64,000 nucleotides of DNA from Ensifer sp. PDNC004 (GCF_016919405.1 NZ_CP070353.1:1674001-1738000), one strand, 5' to 3'; positions 54,780 through 63,810 are shown, counted from the first letter of the stretch. Numbers and translations: made by a program. The notes: a model not told the origin generated them from the sequence alone.

Positions 54780-55668
54780 ATGGATCAAGGTGTATTCAAG
54801 GAGCATTTCTTCCGCAGTTCCGACGGGCTTCTCCTTTACGCGCGAAGCTACGGCCCTCCCCCCCTCGCCATCCGCGGCAATACCGATCATCTGCCTGCCG
54901 GGCCTCACCCGCAACAGCCGGGACTTTCACCAACTCGCAAGCTTTCTTTCGACGTCAGGCGACTTTCCCGTCATCGCACTGGACTACCGCGGGCGCGGCA
55001 ACTCGGAACGCGACAGCGAAAAGAGCCGCTACACGGTGGCCGTCGAAACGGGCGATGTGATAACGGCTTGTGCTCACATTGCGATCGAAAAAGCAACCTT
55101 TATCGGCACATCCCGTGGTGGCCTGATCCTCCACCACCTCATCGATCGTGCCCCTTCGTTGATTGCAGCCGCAGTGCTCAACGACATCGGGCCTGTGATC
55201 GAAATTGGTGGACTGCTTGCGATCCGGGATTATCTCAACTCGAACGATACCCCGACGAGCTGGGCGACAGCAGCCACCTATCTAAGGACTTTGCACGGCG
55301 CCGACTTTCCTGCCTTAAGCGACGGCGATTGGTCGGAGATGGCCAACGCGATTTATCGCGACGAAGACGGCATGCCGGTTCCCGATTTCGACCCGGCCAT
55401 CGCGCTGTCCCTGCGCGGATTGACACCCGAAACACCATTGCCCGACCTCTGGGTCCCCTTTGATGCCATGAGCCAGATCCCCTTGATGGTCGTCAGGGGA
55501 GAGCATTCGCGGCTTCTCTCGGAAAAGACGGTACGCGAAATGCGCCGGAGGCACGCCCGGATGGCGGACTTCACTGCTCCCGGCCAGGGACATGCACCGC
55601 TGCTTCATCTCGACGGCCCGCGGGAGGCGATCGCCGCATTTCTAAACGACATCGCGCGCTCGCGCTGA
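54780..55668 (+). pseudogene. Alpha/beta hydrolase gene with a one-base frameshift at a C7 run
   Basis: Two overlapping frames together make one normal hydrolase. The ATG at 54780, with GGGAG 5 bases upstream, starts MDQGVFKEHFFRSSDGLLLY ending at GPP in frame 3. After seven C at 54858-54864 the family sequence continues in frame 1 as AAIPIICLPGLTRN, then the nucleophile elbow GTSRGG and His in GQGHAPLLHL. Deleting one C joins them perfectly into about 295 aa. The change could be a sequencing error, a recent mutation, slippage or phase variation. A start downstream in frame 1 would lose the conserved first strand. Confidence 0.85.
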
Positions 55669-55762
55669 CCCACGGAAGCCGGCCCCGACGCGGTCCATAT
55701 TCCCTGATTCCTCAAGCACGATGTGCAAATTCAGGGGCAAACTCACGGCACCATACCAAACG

Positions 55763-55789
55763 AAAAAACCCGGCTCGAAAGCCGGGTTT
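55763..55789 (-). terminator. Intrinsic terminator of the porin gene
   Basis: Read on the minus strand, a 10-bp stem (AAACCCGGCT/AGCCGGGTTT) with a short loop ends in six T. It lies about 28 bp after the porin stop. Confidence 0.88.
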
Positions 55790-55816
55790 CTCTCTTCTGA
55801 CCGAGGTCAGACGATC

Positions 55817-56848
55817 TTAGAAGTCGCGCTGCAGACGGACGAAGCCGAATACCTGGTCGTCGCGGTTGTCAGCATCTTCGTACTGAACCGAAACGCGGGT
55901 CGCGAGACCTTCGGTGATCTTGTAGTCGAGCGTGACGCCAGCGCGCCATGCATCGTCGTCGCCGAAGCTGGTAAGCGAATCCTGCAGGCTGCCGAAGTAC
56001 TGAACGCCGGGGGTGATGGCGAGCTTGTCGGTGGCGTTGAAGCGGTACGAAGCAGCAACGGTCCACTCAGAACGAGCCCAGTAGGCGTTCGGGTCAGAAG
56101 CCCAGATACCGGCGAGCTGGAATACACCCGGGCCGAGGTCAGCCGAAAGCAGAGCGCGGATCGCGCCTTCTTCGAACTCGGAGTCGTAACCGCCGAGCAG
56201 GTCGAAGGAAACGCCGCCGAGCGAAGCCGATACGATACCGGAAACGCCGATGCCGTTCTTCTTGGTGGTTTCGGTGCCTTCGAGTTCGTCGATGGAGATA
56301 CCGGCCTGGAACGAACCGCCATCATAGAGGTAGGCGATCGAGTTGAACTCGGTGTTGTTGCCGAGCGAGTCGGTTTCGCCGTTCAGGCCCTTATCCCACC
56401 AGTTGTAGAAGAAACCAGCCTTGAGACCACCGAGCTGGATGTAGGCTTCATCGACGTCGATCAGGCTGTCGCCAGCATCGCTGTCGTTGTCGGCGTTGAA
56501 CTCAGCAGCGAAGAAGCCGGTGAGCGTGCCGTACTCGGTGTCGCTCTTGGCATCGAACGAGATGTAAGCGCGCGAGAAGGCATCCCAGTCAGACGTACCA
56601 CGCGGGCCCCAGCCCTGCTTGTTGTTTACGGCGTCGCGGCCGAAATCAGTCTGGAAACGGATGAAGCCGCCGATCTTGAGGCAGGTTTCGGTGCCCGGGA
56701 TGTAGAAGTAGCCAGTGCCGAAAGCGTCGCAAACGCGAACGTATTCCATGGGCTCCGGCTCGGCTGCGACGATTGCGTCGGCTGCCTGTGCGCCGGAAAC
56801 TGCTGCGAGAGCTGCAGCGGAGCCGAGAAGAAGGCTCTTGATGTTCAT
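55817..56848 (-). CDS. Outer-membrane porin (rhizobial RopA type)
   Basis: This 343-aa protein has a signal peptide (SLLLGSAAALAAVSGAQA, mature near residue 24) and an acidic mature N-terminus (EPEPMEYVRVCDAFGTGYFYIPG with a Cys pair). Many amphipathic beta strands follow, and the last residues RLQRDF end in aromatic Phe as usual for outer-membrane barrels. It matches the porin family (Porin_2) of Rhizobiales. The start at 56848 has GGAGG 6 bases upstream; the longer open frame is its leader. Codon use is highly regular, in line with strong expression. Confidence 0.92.
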   Translation of the reverse strand: MNIKSLLLGSAAALAAVSGAQAADAIVAAEPEPMEYVRVCDAFGTGYFYIPGTETCLKIGGFIRFQTDFGRDAVNNKQGWGPRGTSDWDAFSRAYISFDAKSDTEYGTLTGFFAAEFNADNDSDAGDSLIDVDEAYIQLGGLKAGFFYNWWDKGLNGETDSLGNNTEFNSIAYLYDGGSFQAGISIDELEGTETTKKNGIGVSGIVSASLGGVSFDLLGGYDSEFEEGAIRALLSADLGPGVFQLAGIWASDPNAYWARSEWTVAASYRFNATDKLAITPGVQYFGSLQDSLTSFGDDDAWRAGVTLDYKITEGLATRVSVQYEDADNRDDQVFGFVRLQRDF

Positions 56849-57510
56849 TTCTGACCTCCAGTCAAAAGTTTCAAACGGGTCTGGGTATTTTGCTGAAGGA
56901 CAGCTTTCCCTGCCCCATCCCCAACGTTCAAGAAGTCGGACGATCAACCGCCCTTGCTTCCGGAGTTGAAAATACAAGACCGGATCACCGGCGCAACGTC
57001 CAACTGGCGAGTTCACCTCCTTTGCATCGCCCTTCGCCGAGCCCTGTTGCTGAAACGACACAAAATCGCCGCAGACCCCCGAAGAAAATTAACAAAGCAT
57101 TAAGAAAACCCTTTGCTGACGGGGGGTTAGCATAAGGAAGGCAAGGGGGGCCTGTTTCAGAAAGAGGCAGAAACCCGCCTAAAACAGGAGAAAAGCTGGA
57201 CGCGAACTTCGATTCAGATGACCCGCAGAATGCCTAAAACAGCATTCGCTCCAAAAAAGCGCTTCGTGAAGAAAGGATGGAGGCCTGAGGAATCGACAGA
57301 ATCAACGCAGAGATTCGCGAAACGCCGTGCACAAGTGATTCTGGATGCTGTGAAGCCCAGCACCGCGCAGCATCAAGAATGCGCAGGCGACCATAGCGTA
57401 CCGCCGCCACGCCCGGCGAACCACAGTGAGTAAAATTCTGCGAGAGATAGCCAGAACCAGACGCTCGCTCGAAGCGGCGGGGCACAAACGACATGGGCTG
57501 CTTGGGATAG
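56849..57510. other. Long leader region between the porin gene and tRNA-Ser
   Basis: This 662-bp stretch has no supported protein gene. It holds the porin 5' leader and promoter; the part around 57070-57180 is AT-rich and alternates with G runs. Open frames at 57218-57433 and 56890-57135 have no ribosome site and atypical composition. Confidence 0.55.
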
Positions 57511-57600
57511 TGGCGGAGAAGAAGGGATTCGAACCCTCGATACCGTTTCCGGTATACTCCCTTAGCAGGGGAGCGCCTTCGACCACTCGGCCACCTCTCC
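57511..57600 (-). tRNA. tRNA-Ser (anticodon GCU)
   Basis: On the minus strand a 90-nt tRNA runs from GGAGAGG at 57600 to an encoded CCA at 57511-57513. The acceptor stem pairs GGAGAGG with CTTCTCC (one G-U). The anticodon stem-loop CTCCCCTGCTAAGGGAG gives anticodon GCU (57564-57566). A long variable arm (TATACCGGAAACGGTAT) marks it as a serine tRNA, and the T loop is GTTCGAATC. No integrase or repeated 3' end is seen nearby. Confidence 0.96.
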
Positions 57601-57789
57601 GTTAGCGCCTGACTAGTGTCACTCCGCGGCCAATGCAAGATTTTTTTGTCGGTTTCCGGGAAAACCTCGCATTTTCGTGTGGGCCGATCGGCAAGCCCGG
57701 CCGCACCGCGTTGTGTTCGCCCTCAGCTCCCTAGTCAAAAGCCCGTGTACGCAGCGATGTGATTCCGTGTCGGCGCAGTCGTCTGCTCC

Positions 57790-60009
57790 TTACGATTTGC
57801 GCGCGAGCCGTTCGATTGCATGTTGAGTCGCGGCACCAAACTCGCCGTCCACCGGGCCACCATAATACCCACGGTCCTTCAAGAGGCTCTGCATTTCCTT
57901 GCGGAAGGCCGGCGTGAAGTTGTTGGGCTGGTTCTTCAGTTCATCGAGCTTGGCCGGATCGCCCCCCTCGACGCTGGCCGCCGCCCACCGAACCGCCTCC
58001 TTGGCGTCCGCCTTGGTGCCGAGACCATAATCATAAAGGCGACTGAGGTTGCCCATGGCATAGGCGCTGCCGGCGTTGGCCGCCATCTCATACCAGGTGC
58101 GCGCCTGCGCATAGTCCTGCGCGACACCATTGCCGATATCGTAGAACCAGCCGAGCAGCGCCATGGAATAGGAATCCCCCACATTGGCCGCCTTCTCGTA
58201 CCAGACTTTGGCATCCGGGTAGCTCTGTTCGGTCCCCAGCCCGTTCTGATAGGCCCAGCCGAGCGACGACATCGCGTTGGCGTCGCCACTTTCGGCTGCT
58301 TTCTTGTACCAGGCGAGCGATTGTCCGAGGTCTTTCGGTAACCCAAGGCCTTCGCGATAGAACCAGCCCATCGTCGCCATGGCATTGGCGTAGCCCTGAT
58401 TGGCGGCCAGTTCATACCACCGGGCGGCTTCCGCATAGTCCTGTGCGATGCCACCATAGCCCTCGCGATAGAGCCAGCCGAGCGAAGCCTGCCCATAGGC
58501 ATTGCCAGCGCGGGCCGCCTGGTCGAACATGCGCTTGCCCTCGTCGACATCCACCGGCCCATCGGTCCCGTAGACCGAAAACCAGGCGAGATTGGTCAAG
58601 GCATACATGTTGCCGCCGTCGGCGGCCTTGCGATAGTTGCGCCGCGCCTCGACATAGTTGCGCCCGGCGTCCTGCGCGCGACCCAACATATTGACGAGCA
58701 TCATATCGTCAGGGTTCTCGTTGACGGCCTGAGCGCAGGCTGTGAGCGCCCGCTCGGCATCGAGTTTCAGGAAATTGACCCCGAGGAAACCGGGCATCGA
58801 CTGGGGCTCGCCAGCAAGCAGATAGCAATCGCGCGAAGCCTGGGTGTCCTTGCCGGTCGGCGAGACGTTGAGGCCCTTCTGCGGCTCAAGGGCTGCAATC
58901 TGCTGCTCGGCCTCTGACTTGTGTTTGCTGTCAGGGTAGCGCTCGATGAAGCGCGTCAGCGCCGCCGCATCGGTCGACTGCTTCAAGGCTTCCCATGCAA
59001 TCTCGTCCGGCGTCACGCTCGATGTCTGCTCGGCTTCGCTCAAGAGCTTCAGTTTCTTTTCGGCGAGCATCTTATATACCGGGTCCGAGCCATGCTTGGC
59101 CAGGAACGCGGTCAGCAGGTCCTTGTCGGCGAGATCACGGATGTTCTGCCAGTCGGCAGCCGCTTCCGATTGGCTGTTCGGCGACAGCTGTCCGCCATTG
59201 TTGGTGACGGTGATGTTCACTTCTTTGATGTTGAGAAAGATCTGGGCGCCACCGAGCGAGCCGTAGACGAACGGCTCCTGGCCGCGATTGGTCACCGACA
59301 CCACCTCGTCGCGCACCTTGCCGAGCGCAATGCGGACATCGACGCCCGGCTCCGTCAGATGTTTGGCGAGTGCCGTGGCGAAGGGGCTGTTCTTGCCCTC
59401 CCCGTCGAGCGCAACCGTGCCGGCCTTGGAAGCAAACGCAACGAGAAGATCGGCCGATTCGGGCTCGACGCGCGCCAGTCCACGCGAAACGGCCCTGGTA
59501 GAGATCGAGCGCGTCATGCTCTGCTCGAAGGGATTGTTGCGACAGGCGTCGAGAATCACAAGCTTGAGCTTGGTTGCGCCTTCGAGTGAGCGCTGAACCC
59601 GGCCGAGGTCGATCGCCTCGTCCTCGACATCCTTGTCGGTCTTCAGTTGCACGTCGACGGGAAGCAGGAAGTTCTCGCCGTTCATCTCCATGCCATGGCC
59701 GGAGTAATAGACGATCGCAACCTCGGCACCCGTCGCGAGATCCTCGAAGTCGCGCAGCGCCTTGACCATGTCCTGGCGACCGACGTCGTGCACGGTCGTC
59801 ACCGAATCAAATCCGGCGTCTTCGAAGGAAGCCTTCATCAGCTCGACGTCGTTGGCGGGATTGTTCAGCGGCGACGTCGCTGCATATTTCTCATTGCCGA
59901 TCAGCAGCGCGACGCGCTTTGCCGCCCACGCTCCGGCGGGCATCGACACGAACAGCGCCACACAGATGATCGAAAGCGGCAGCCACCGCCGCGAAAGCCC
60001 CAAGGCCAT
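57790..60009 (-). CDS. Exported caspase-like protein with Sel1 repeats and peptidoglycan-binding domain
   Basis: This 739-aa protein has a signal peptide (LPLSIICVALFVSMPAGAWA, mature near 31). The caspase fold (C14 family) has catalytic His105 in VYYSGHGMEM and Cys156 in VILDACRNNP. A middle linker, at least five Sel1-type repeats (about 480-680, recurring AxxWYExAAxxGxAxA) and a C-terminal peptidoglycan-binding-type region (SLLKDRGYYGGPVDGEFG) follow. The start at 60009 has GGAGGG 6 bases upstream. It is probably a periplasmic caspase-like protease anchored to the wall. Substrate and partner are unknown, and it appears to be transcribed alone. Confidence 0.88.
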   Translation of the reverse strand: MALGLSRRWLPLSIICVALFVSMPAGAWAAKRVALLIGNEKYAATSPLNNPANDVELMKASFEDAGFDSVTTVHDVGRQDMVKALRDFEDLATGAEVAIVYYSGHGMEMNGENFLLPVDVQLKTDKDVEDEAIDLGRVQRSLEGATKLKLVILDACRNNPFEQSMTRSISTRAVSRGLARVEPESADLLVAFASKAGTVALDGEGKNSPFATALAKHLTEPGVDVRIALGKVRDEVVSVTNRGQEPFVYGSLGGAQIFLNIKEVNITVTNNGGQLSPNSQSEAAADWQNIRDLADKDLLTAFLAKHGSDPVYKMLAEKKLKLLSEAEQTSSVTPDEIAWEALKQSTDAAALTRFIERYPDSKHKSEAEQQIAALEPQKGLNVSPTGKDTQASRDCYLLAGEPQSMPGFLGVNFLKLDAERALTACAQAVNENPDDMMLVNMLGRAQDAGRNYVEARRNYRKAADGGNMYALTNLAWFSVYGTDGPVDVDEGKRMFDQAARAGNAYGQASLGWLYREGYGGIAQDYAEAARWYELAANQGYANAMATMGWFYREGLGLPKDLGQSLAWYKKAAESGDANAMSSLGWAYQNGLGTEQSYPDAKVWYEKAANVGDSYSMALLGWFYDIGNGVAQDYAQARTWYEMAANAGSAYAMGNLSRLYDYGLGTKADAKEAVRWAAASVEGGDPAKLDELKNQPNNFTPAFRKEMQSLLKDRGYYGGPVDGEFGAATQHAIERLARKS

Positions 60010-60306
60010 GCTATTCCCTCCGGCACCGGCCATCGTTTTCCGCCTTGCCCAGCTTCAACGACAGACGACGCCTCGCCCGATTACCCTCGGAAGCTACCAT
60101 CGGCGCTCCCGGTCTTGCCTGACGAAAGTATTACGTATGAGGTTGGGGCTTTCAATGTCGGCGCACGCCATATTTTAGCGATGACGTCTGCCGATGGCAC
60201 AAGGTCGAAGCAAGTCGGCATGCTTAGCTCAATCACGGTGGCGAAACGGCGAGGCCGCCAAGAGCACCACAGATCCGCCGAGGGCTGCGCTGATACGGAG
60301 CTTGCA

Positions 60307-60663
60307 ATGTCGATGAAAATGCATGTCGCCGAGGGGAAGCCCGGCCAGCTCGCTACGACCCATCAGCATTATTTCATCGAGCGGCCGTGCCGGATCCTCG
60401 TCATCGGCCAGCACCTGAAGGCCAAGACCAAGTACCAATGCCTGCTGCGCCATATCTCGGTTGCCGGCGCGATGCTGGATTTCAACGCGACGATCCTGAT
60501 ACCGAAACACTTTTTCCTCGAGATAGAGGGGTTCAAAGAGGAAATCGGGTGTTCGCAGGTCCATCGCGAGGGCACGGAACTCGGGGTGCGGTTCAACATG
60601 CTGCTTTCGCCCGACTTCCTGAGACGCCTGATCCGCATCCAGTTTTCCAGCGGCGGCCTTTGA
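60307..60663 (+). CDS. PilZ-like protein, degenerate
   Basis: This 118-aa cytosolic protein starts at ATG 60307 with GGAG 6 bases upstream. It has the outline of a stand-alone PilZ domain: an Arg-containing start (YFIERPCRILVIGQHLKA), then RHISVAGAMLDF in place of DxSxxG, and beta strands to RFNMLL. The RxxxR motif is not clear and the Asp is replaced by His, so cyclic-di-GMP binding may be lost. It is followed 200 bp later by a second PilZ gene and is probably a paralogue. Confidence 0.7.
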   Translation: MSMKMHVAEGKPGQLATTHQHYFIERPCRILVIGQHLKAKTKYQCLLRHISVAGAMLDFNATILIPKHFFLEIEGFKEEIGCSQVHREGTELGVRFNMLLSPDFLRRLIRIQFSSGGL

Positions 60664-60864
60664 TCCCTTCGATCCAGACAAGCCCCGACATTAGATTTTT
60701 AGTGATCGATTTCAGGGGATTGCAAGTTTCTTCTGCAAAACTGATTCTAGCATCGGTGGAAATTGCCCACCGACATGATGTGGGACAAATGAATTGTCCG
60801 GGGTCTTGGCATGCGGTCAAGGGTTGATCGCGCCGTCCGACCCGGCACTGGCGGAGACAGACGC

Positions 60865-61242
60865 ATGCAGAACCAGACGATGTATTCCTGCGTCCCCTCG
60901 CCTTTTTACGAGCGGCGCTACGAACGTTTCTCCATCGGCCATGCGGGCACGCTGACTGCCGTGCAGCCGGGGCTCGGAAGCGTCTCGGTCCGCTCCTGCC
61001 GGATGATCGACATATCGCGCGGCGGCGCCAGCTTTGCCGTCGACACTAATATCGGCCTGCCGCAACATTATTATCTGCACATCGTCGGCACATCGCTTCG
61101 GATCGGCTGCGCCGAGGTCTATCGCAATGGCGAGCGCATCGGCGTGCAGTTCATCAAGCCGATCGAGCAGACCTTGCTGCGCGAAATCATCCGACAGGAA
61201 TTCTTCACCGGGCAAGTGAAGAACGCCAAGCCGCGGCGATAG
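60865..61242 (+). CDS. PilZ-domain protein
   Basis: This 125-aa protein has ERRYERFSIGHAGTL (RxxxR-type region near residue 17) and MIDISRGGASFAVD (DxSxxG motif near 50), followed by the PilZ barrel ending VQFIKPIEQ. Both motifs needed to bind cyclic di-GMP are present, so it is a likely c-di-GMP effector without an output domain. The start at 60865 has GGAG 8 bases upstream. It would act by binding a partner; candidates such as motility or polysaccharide machines are not in the window. Confidence 0.85.
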   Translation: MQNQTMYSCVPSPFYERRYERFSIGHAGTLTAVQPGLGSVSVRSCRMIDISRGGASFAVDTNIGLPQHYYLHIVGTSLRIGCAEVYRNGERIGVQFIKPIEQTLLREIIRQEFFTGQVKNAKPRR

Positions 61243-61368
61243 GCCGACGCCGACTGCAAGGCGAAAGGCCGCGGATTCCGTCAGCTTTTCTTTCGGCAGC
61301 GATTCCGATTTGACGAAGCATGCGATAAGTTCCCTTGGACGTCATTCGAACGGGGCCTTATCTTCAGC

Positions 61369-62484
61369 ATGTCCGCATTCTCTCGCTTCACGCCGCTCAT
61401 CCAATCCCTTCCATCCACCATCCCCTTTGTCGGGCCGGAGGCGATCGAACGCCAGCGCGGGCGCGCGATCGCGGCGCGCATAGGCGCCAATGAAAGCGGC
61501 TTCGGTCCGGCCGAGAGCGTGCTTTCGGCGATGCGGCAAGCGGCGAGCGAAACCTGGAAGTATGCCGACCCTGAGAATCACGATCTGAAACAGGCGCTCG
61601 CAGCCCATCTCGGAACCAGTCCGGCCAATCTCGCGATCGGCGAAGGCATCGACGGGCTGCTCGGCCAGATCGTCCGCATGGTGATCGAGCCGGGCATGCC
61701 GGTCGTGACCTCGCTTGGCGCCTACCCCACCTTCAATTACCACGTCGTCGGCCATGGCGGCCGGCTCGTCACCGTGCCCTATGCGAGCGACCGGGAAGAC
61801 CTCGCCGGGTTGCTGGCAGCTGTGAAGCAGGAAAACGCGCCGCTCGTTTATTTCGCCAATCCCGACAATCCCATGGGAAGCTGGTGGTCGGCCGAACGCA
61901 TTGTTGAATTTGCTAGGGCTTTGCCCGAGACGACGCTCTTCATTCTGGATGAAGCCTATTGCGAAACCGCGCCGGCCGATGCGCTGCCGCCGATCGACTC
62001 CCTGATCGACATGCCGAACGTGGTGCGCACGCGCACGTTCTCGAAGGCCTACGGGCTTGCGGGTTCGCGCGTCGGCTATGTAATCAGCACGCCGGGCACA
62101 GCTCAGGCTTTCGACAAGATCCGCAACCATTTCGGCATGAACCGGATCGGTGTCGCCGCGGCGATCGCAGCGCTTGCGGACCAGGTGTATCTGAAGGAAG
62201 TGACGGCCAAGATTGCAGAGTCGCGGCAGCGTATCGCCGCCATCGCCACGCAAAATGGCCTTGCGCCGCTCGTCTCGGCCACCAACTTCGTGGCTGTCGA
62301 TTGCGGCCGGGACGCGGTCTATGCCCGCGCGATCGTCGATACCTTGATGAGCGACCATGGCATCTTCATAAGGATGCCCGGGGTCGCGCCGCTCAATCGC
62401 TGCATCCGGATCAGCACCGGACCGGAGACGGAGATGGCCCTGCTCGAAGCGGCCATGCCCGCGGTTTTGAAGAAACTCGCCTGA
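61369..62484 (+). CDS. PLP-dependent aminotransferase (class I/II, HisC-like)
   Basis: This 371-aa fold-type I aminotransferase has a Schiff-base Lys226 in TFSKAYGLAGSRVGY, the PLP-binding Asp in LFILDEAYCE, an Asn in YFANPDNPMGS and a C-terminal substrate-carboxylate Arg in NRCIRISTGPE. The pattern is that of histidinol-phosphate aminotransferase and relatives. No his genes are nearby, so it may be a second copy with aromatic or other substrates. The start is ATG 61369; the upstream region has no strong ribosome site. Confidence 0.9.
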   Translation: MSAFSRFTPLIQSLPSTIPFVGPEAIERQRGRAIAARIGANESGFGPAESVLSAMRQAASETWKYADPENHDLKQALAAHLGTSPANLAIGEGIDGLLGQIVRMVIEPGMPVVTSLGAYPTFNYHVVGHGGRLVTVPYASDREDLAGLLAAVKQENAPLVYFANPDNPMGSWWSAERIVEFARALPETTLFILDEAYCETAPADALPPIDSLIDMPNVVRTRTFSKAYGLAGSRVGYVISTPGTAQAFDKIRNHFGMNRIGVAAAIAALADQVYLKEVTAKIAESRQRIAAIATQNGLAPLVSATNFVAVDCGRDAVYARAIVDTLMSDHGIFIRMPGVAPLNRCIRISTGPETEMALLEAAMPAVLKKLA

Positions 62485-62535
62485 CGCCTTTTCTCGAGGC
62501 CCAGCTTGCGGCGCCGTCGGGCGCCGCCCGTCCGA

Positions 62536-62802
62536 TCAGTGAACCGTCATCCATTCGCGAGCGGCGCGCAGCGCTGCTGCGAGATCCGGCTTGCTCATCG
62601 TCATCGCCAGGTCGGCGCGCAGATCGACGGCGCGGTCGCAACCCTTGATCGCCGCGATGTTCAGCCACTTGTGGGCGGCGACCAGATCGACCGGGCGTCC
62701 GTGGCCGGTCGCATAGGCCAGGCCCATATCGCAAAAGGTTTCCGCTTGGTTGTCACCACCCATCGCGGCATCCGAAGCAATCTGCATATCAAAGCGTGCC
62801 AT
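62536..62802 (-). CDS. Small Sel1-repeat protein, 88 aa
   Basis: The start at 62802 has AGGGA 7 bases upstream. The product has one clear Sel1 unit (AETFCDMGLAYATGHGRPVDLVAAHKWLNIAAIKG) and a helical tail ending AAREWMTVH. It is cytosolic, with no signal peptide. Small single-repeat Sel1 proteins are common in Rhizobiales and may be protein-binding adaptors. The longer frame to 63066 lies in a non-coding region. Function unknown. Confidence 0.85.
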   Translation of the reverse strand: MARFDMQIASDAAMGGDNQAETFCDMGLAYATGHGRPVDLVAAHKWLNIAAIKGCDRAVDLRADLAMTMSKPDLAAALRAAREWMTVH

Positions 62803-63395
62803 TGTCGTGTCCCTGTCTTGCCTGGTTGGTTTTTTCCGAAGCGGCCCGCCCGTTTGGGGCGGACCATGCTCCAGATCAGCACTTGTTTTGGTCCCTGTTC
62901 GACCTTGCCTCTTTGCGGGCCTTTCCGAAGCGCGCCGTCTTTTTGCGGTGTCGTCCTCGGTGGTTTTTCGGAGCGTTTCGTTCCGCTCGCTTATGGCTTC
63001 ACTATGCCTGACGGGCTTCAATGGGCGCTTAAAATGCATGCTTAATTTGCGACAAACAAAGTTCAAACGCTTGGTAAACTTGAGTTTTTGTTAAACATCG
63101 GAAGGCCTGAAATTCGGCGCATTCGCCTCAAAATTTACGAAAAATTCAATCGACGATTTCAACCAAACGCTAACCACGAAAAGATCGGCGCCCGCGAAGC
63201 CCGCGCAATTCCTTGCGCAAGAAGCGCTCAAAACCGTCCAGGAAAAAGCGGCGAAAGCCGCGATTCGACTTGTTTACCTTTACGTGCGCGTAAGCTATCT
63301 TGCCCGCGGCGGTGAGGAGACTGCCTTTCATACGAGGACATCTAGGGCTGTCGGCGGAGCGGACCACGCCGGCAAGCTCGATCTGGAGGACACGA
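62803..63395. other. Intergenic region with divergent promoters
   Basis: This 593-bp stretch has no supported gene. From about 63030 to 63180 it is AT-rich with TTGTTAAAC-type runs and probably holds the Sel1-gene promoter on the minus strand, giving that gene a leader of more than 200 nt. A LiuR-like palindrome and promoter for the DUF2147 gene lie at 63270-63301. Open frames here lack ribosome sites. Confidence 0.55.
63270..63301 (+). promoter_or_regulatory. Candidate MerR-type (LiuR-like) promoter and operator
   Basis: The interrupted palindrome TTTACG-TGCG-CGTAAG (63279-63294) lies in the spacer between TTGTTT (63270-63275) and TATCTT (63296-63301). The 20-bp spacing is stretched as at MerR-regulated promoters, and the arms resemble the LiuR consensus TTTACGTNNACGTAAA as I recall it. 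It lies about 95 bp upstream of the DUF2147 start. Confidence 0.5.
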
Positions 63396-63737
63396 ATGCT
63401 ACGCACATTGCTCATCGCCGCGACGCTGGCTCTCGGCATTGCCGGAACGGCCACGGCAGCGGAACCGATCTTAGGCAACTGGAAGACGGCGAGCGGCGCC
63501 ACGGCGGAAATCGCCCCTTGCGGCGGCGCGTTCTGCATCACGCTGAAGACCGGCAAGCACGCCGGCAAGCGAATCGGCAATCTTGCGGGCGCCGACGGCA
63601 GCTATTCGGGCGAAATCACCGATCCGGATACCGACAAGACCTATAGCGGTTACGGCGCGGTTAACGGCAAATCGCTGAAGATGAAGGGCTGCGTGCTGAA
63701 GGTGCTGTGCAAATCGCAGACCTGGACCCGTCTCTAA
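63396..63737 (+). CDS. DUF2147 exported protein
   Basis: This 113-aa protein has a signal peptide (MLRTLLIAATLALGIAGTATAA) and the DUF2147 start EPILGNWKTASGATAEIAPCGG, a small beta-barrel with cysteines (CGGAFC and GCVLKVLC) that probably pair in the periplasm. The function is unknown; the family is common in proteobacteria and some members are stress-responsive. The start has GGAGG 7 bases upstream. A LiuR-like promoter precedes it and a strong terminator follows, so it is a one-gene unit. Confidence 0.9.
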   Translation: MLRTLLIAATLALGIAGTATAAEPILGNWKTASGATAEIAPCGGAFCITLKTGKHAGKRIGNLAGADGSYSGEITDPDTDKTYSGYGAVNGKSLKMKGCVLKVLCKSQTWTRL

Positions 63738-63783
63738 TAAAATAGAGCGCGCGGCAGAAATCGCAGTCATGATGAAGACGATG

Positions 63784-63810
63784 AAAGGGTAGCCATGGCT
63801 GCCCTTTTTT
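63784..63810 (+). terminator. Intrinsic terminator of the DUF2147 gene
   Basis: The stem AAAGGG-T-AGCC with GGCT-G-CCCTTT (one T-G pair, tiny AT loop) ends in six T, 46 bp past the stop. Confidence 0.85.

Noticed and set aside
54673..54870. In-frame upstream extension as the true start of the alpha/beta hydrolase
   Set aside because: The frame-1 residues before the C7 run do not look like a hydrolase N-terminus, whereas the frame-3 segment from 54780 does and has a ribosome site.
57218..57433. Small basic protein gene upstream of tRNA-Ser
   Set aside because: No ribosome site, no family resemblance and irregular composition; it lies in the porin leader region.
57511..57600. tRNA-Ser as an integration site for a genomic island
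   Set aside because: No integrase, no repeated tRNA 3' end and no composition change in the following 6 kb.
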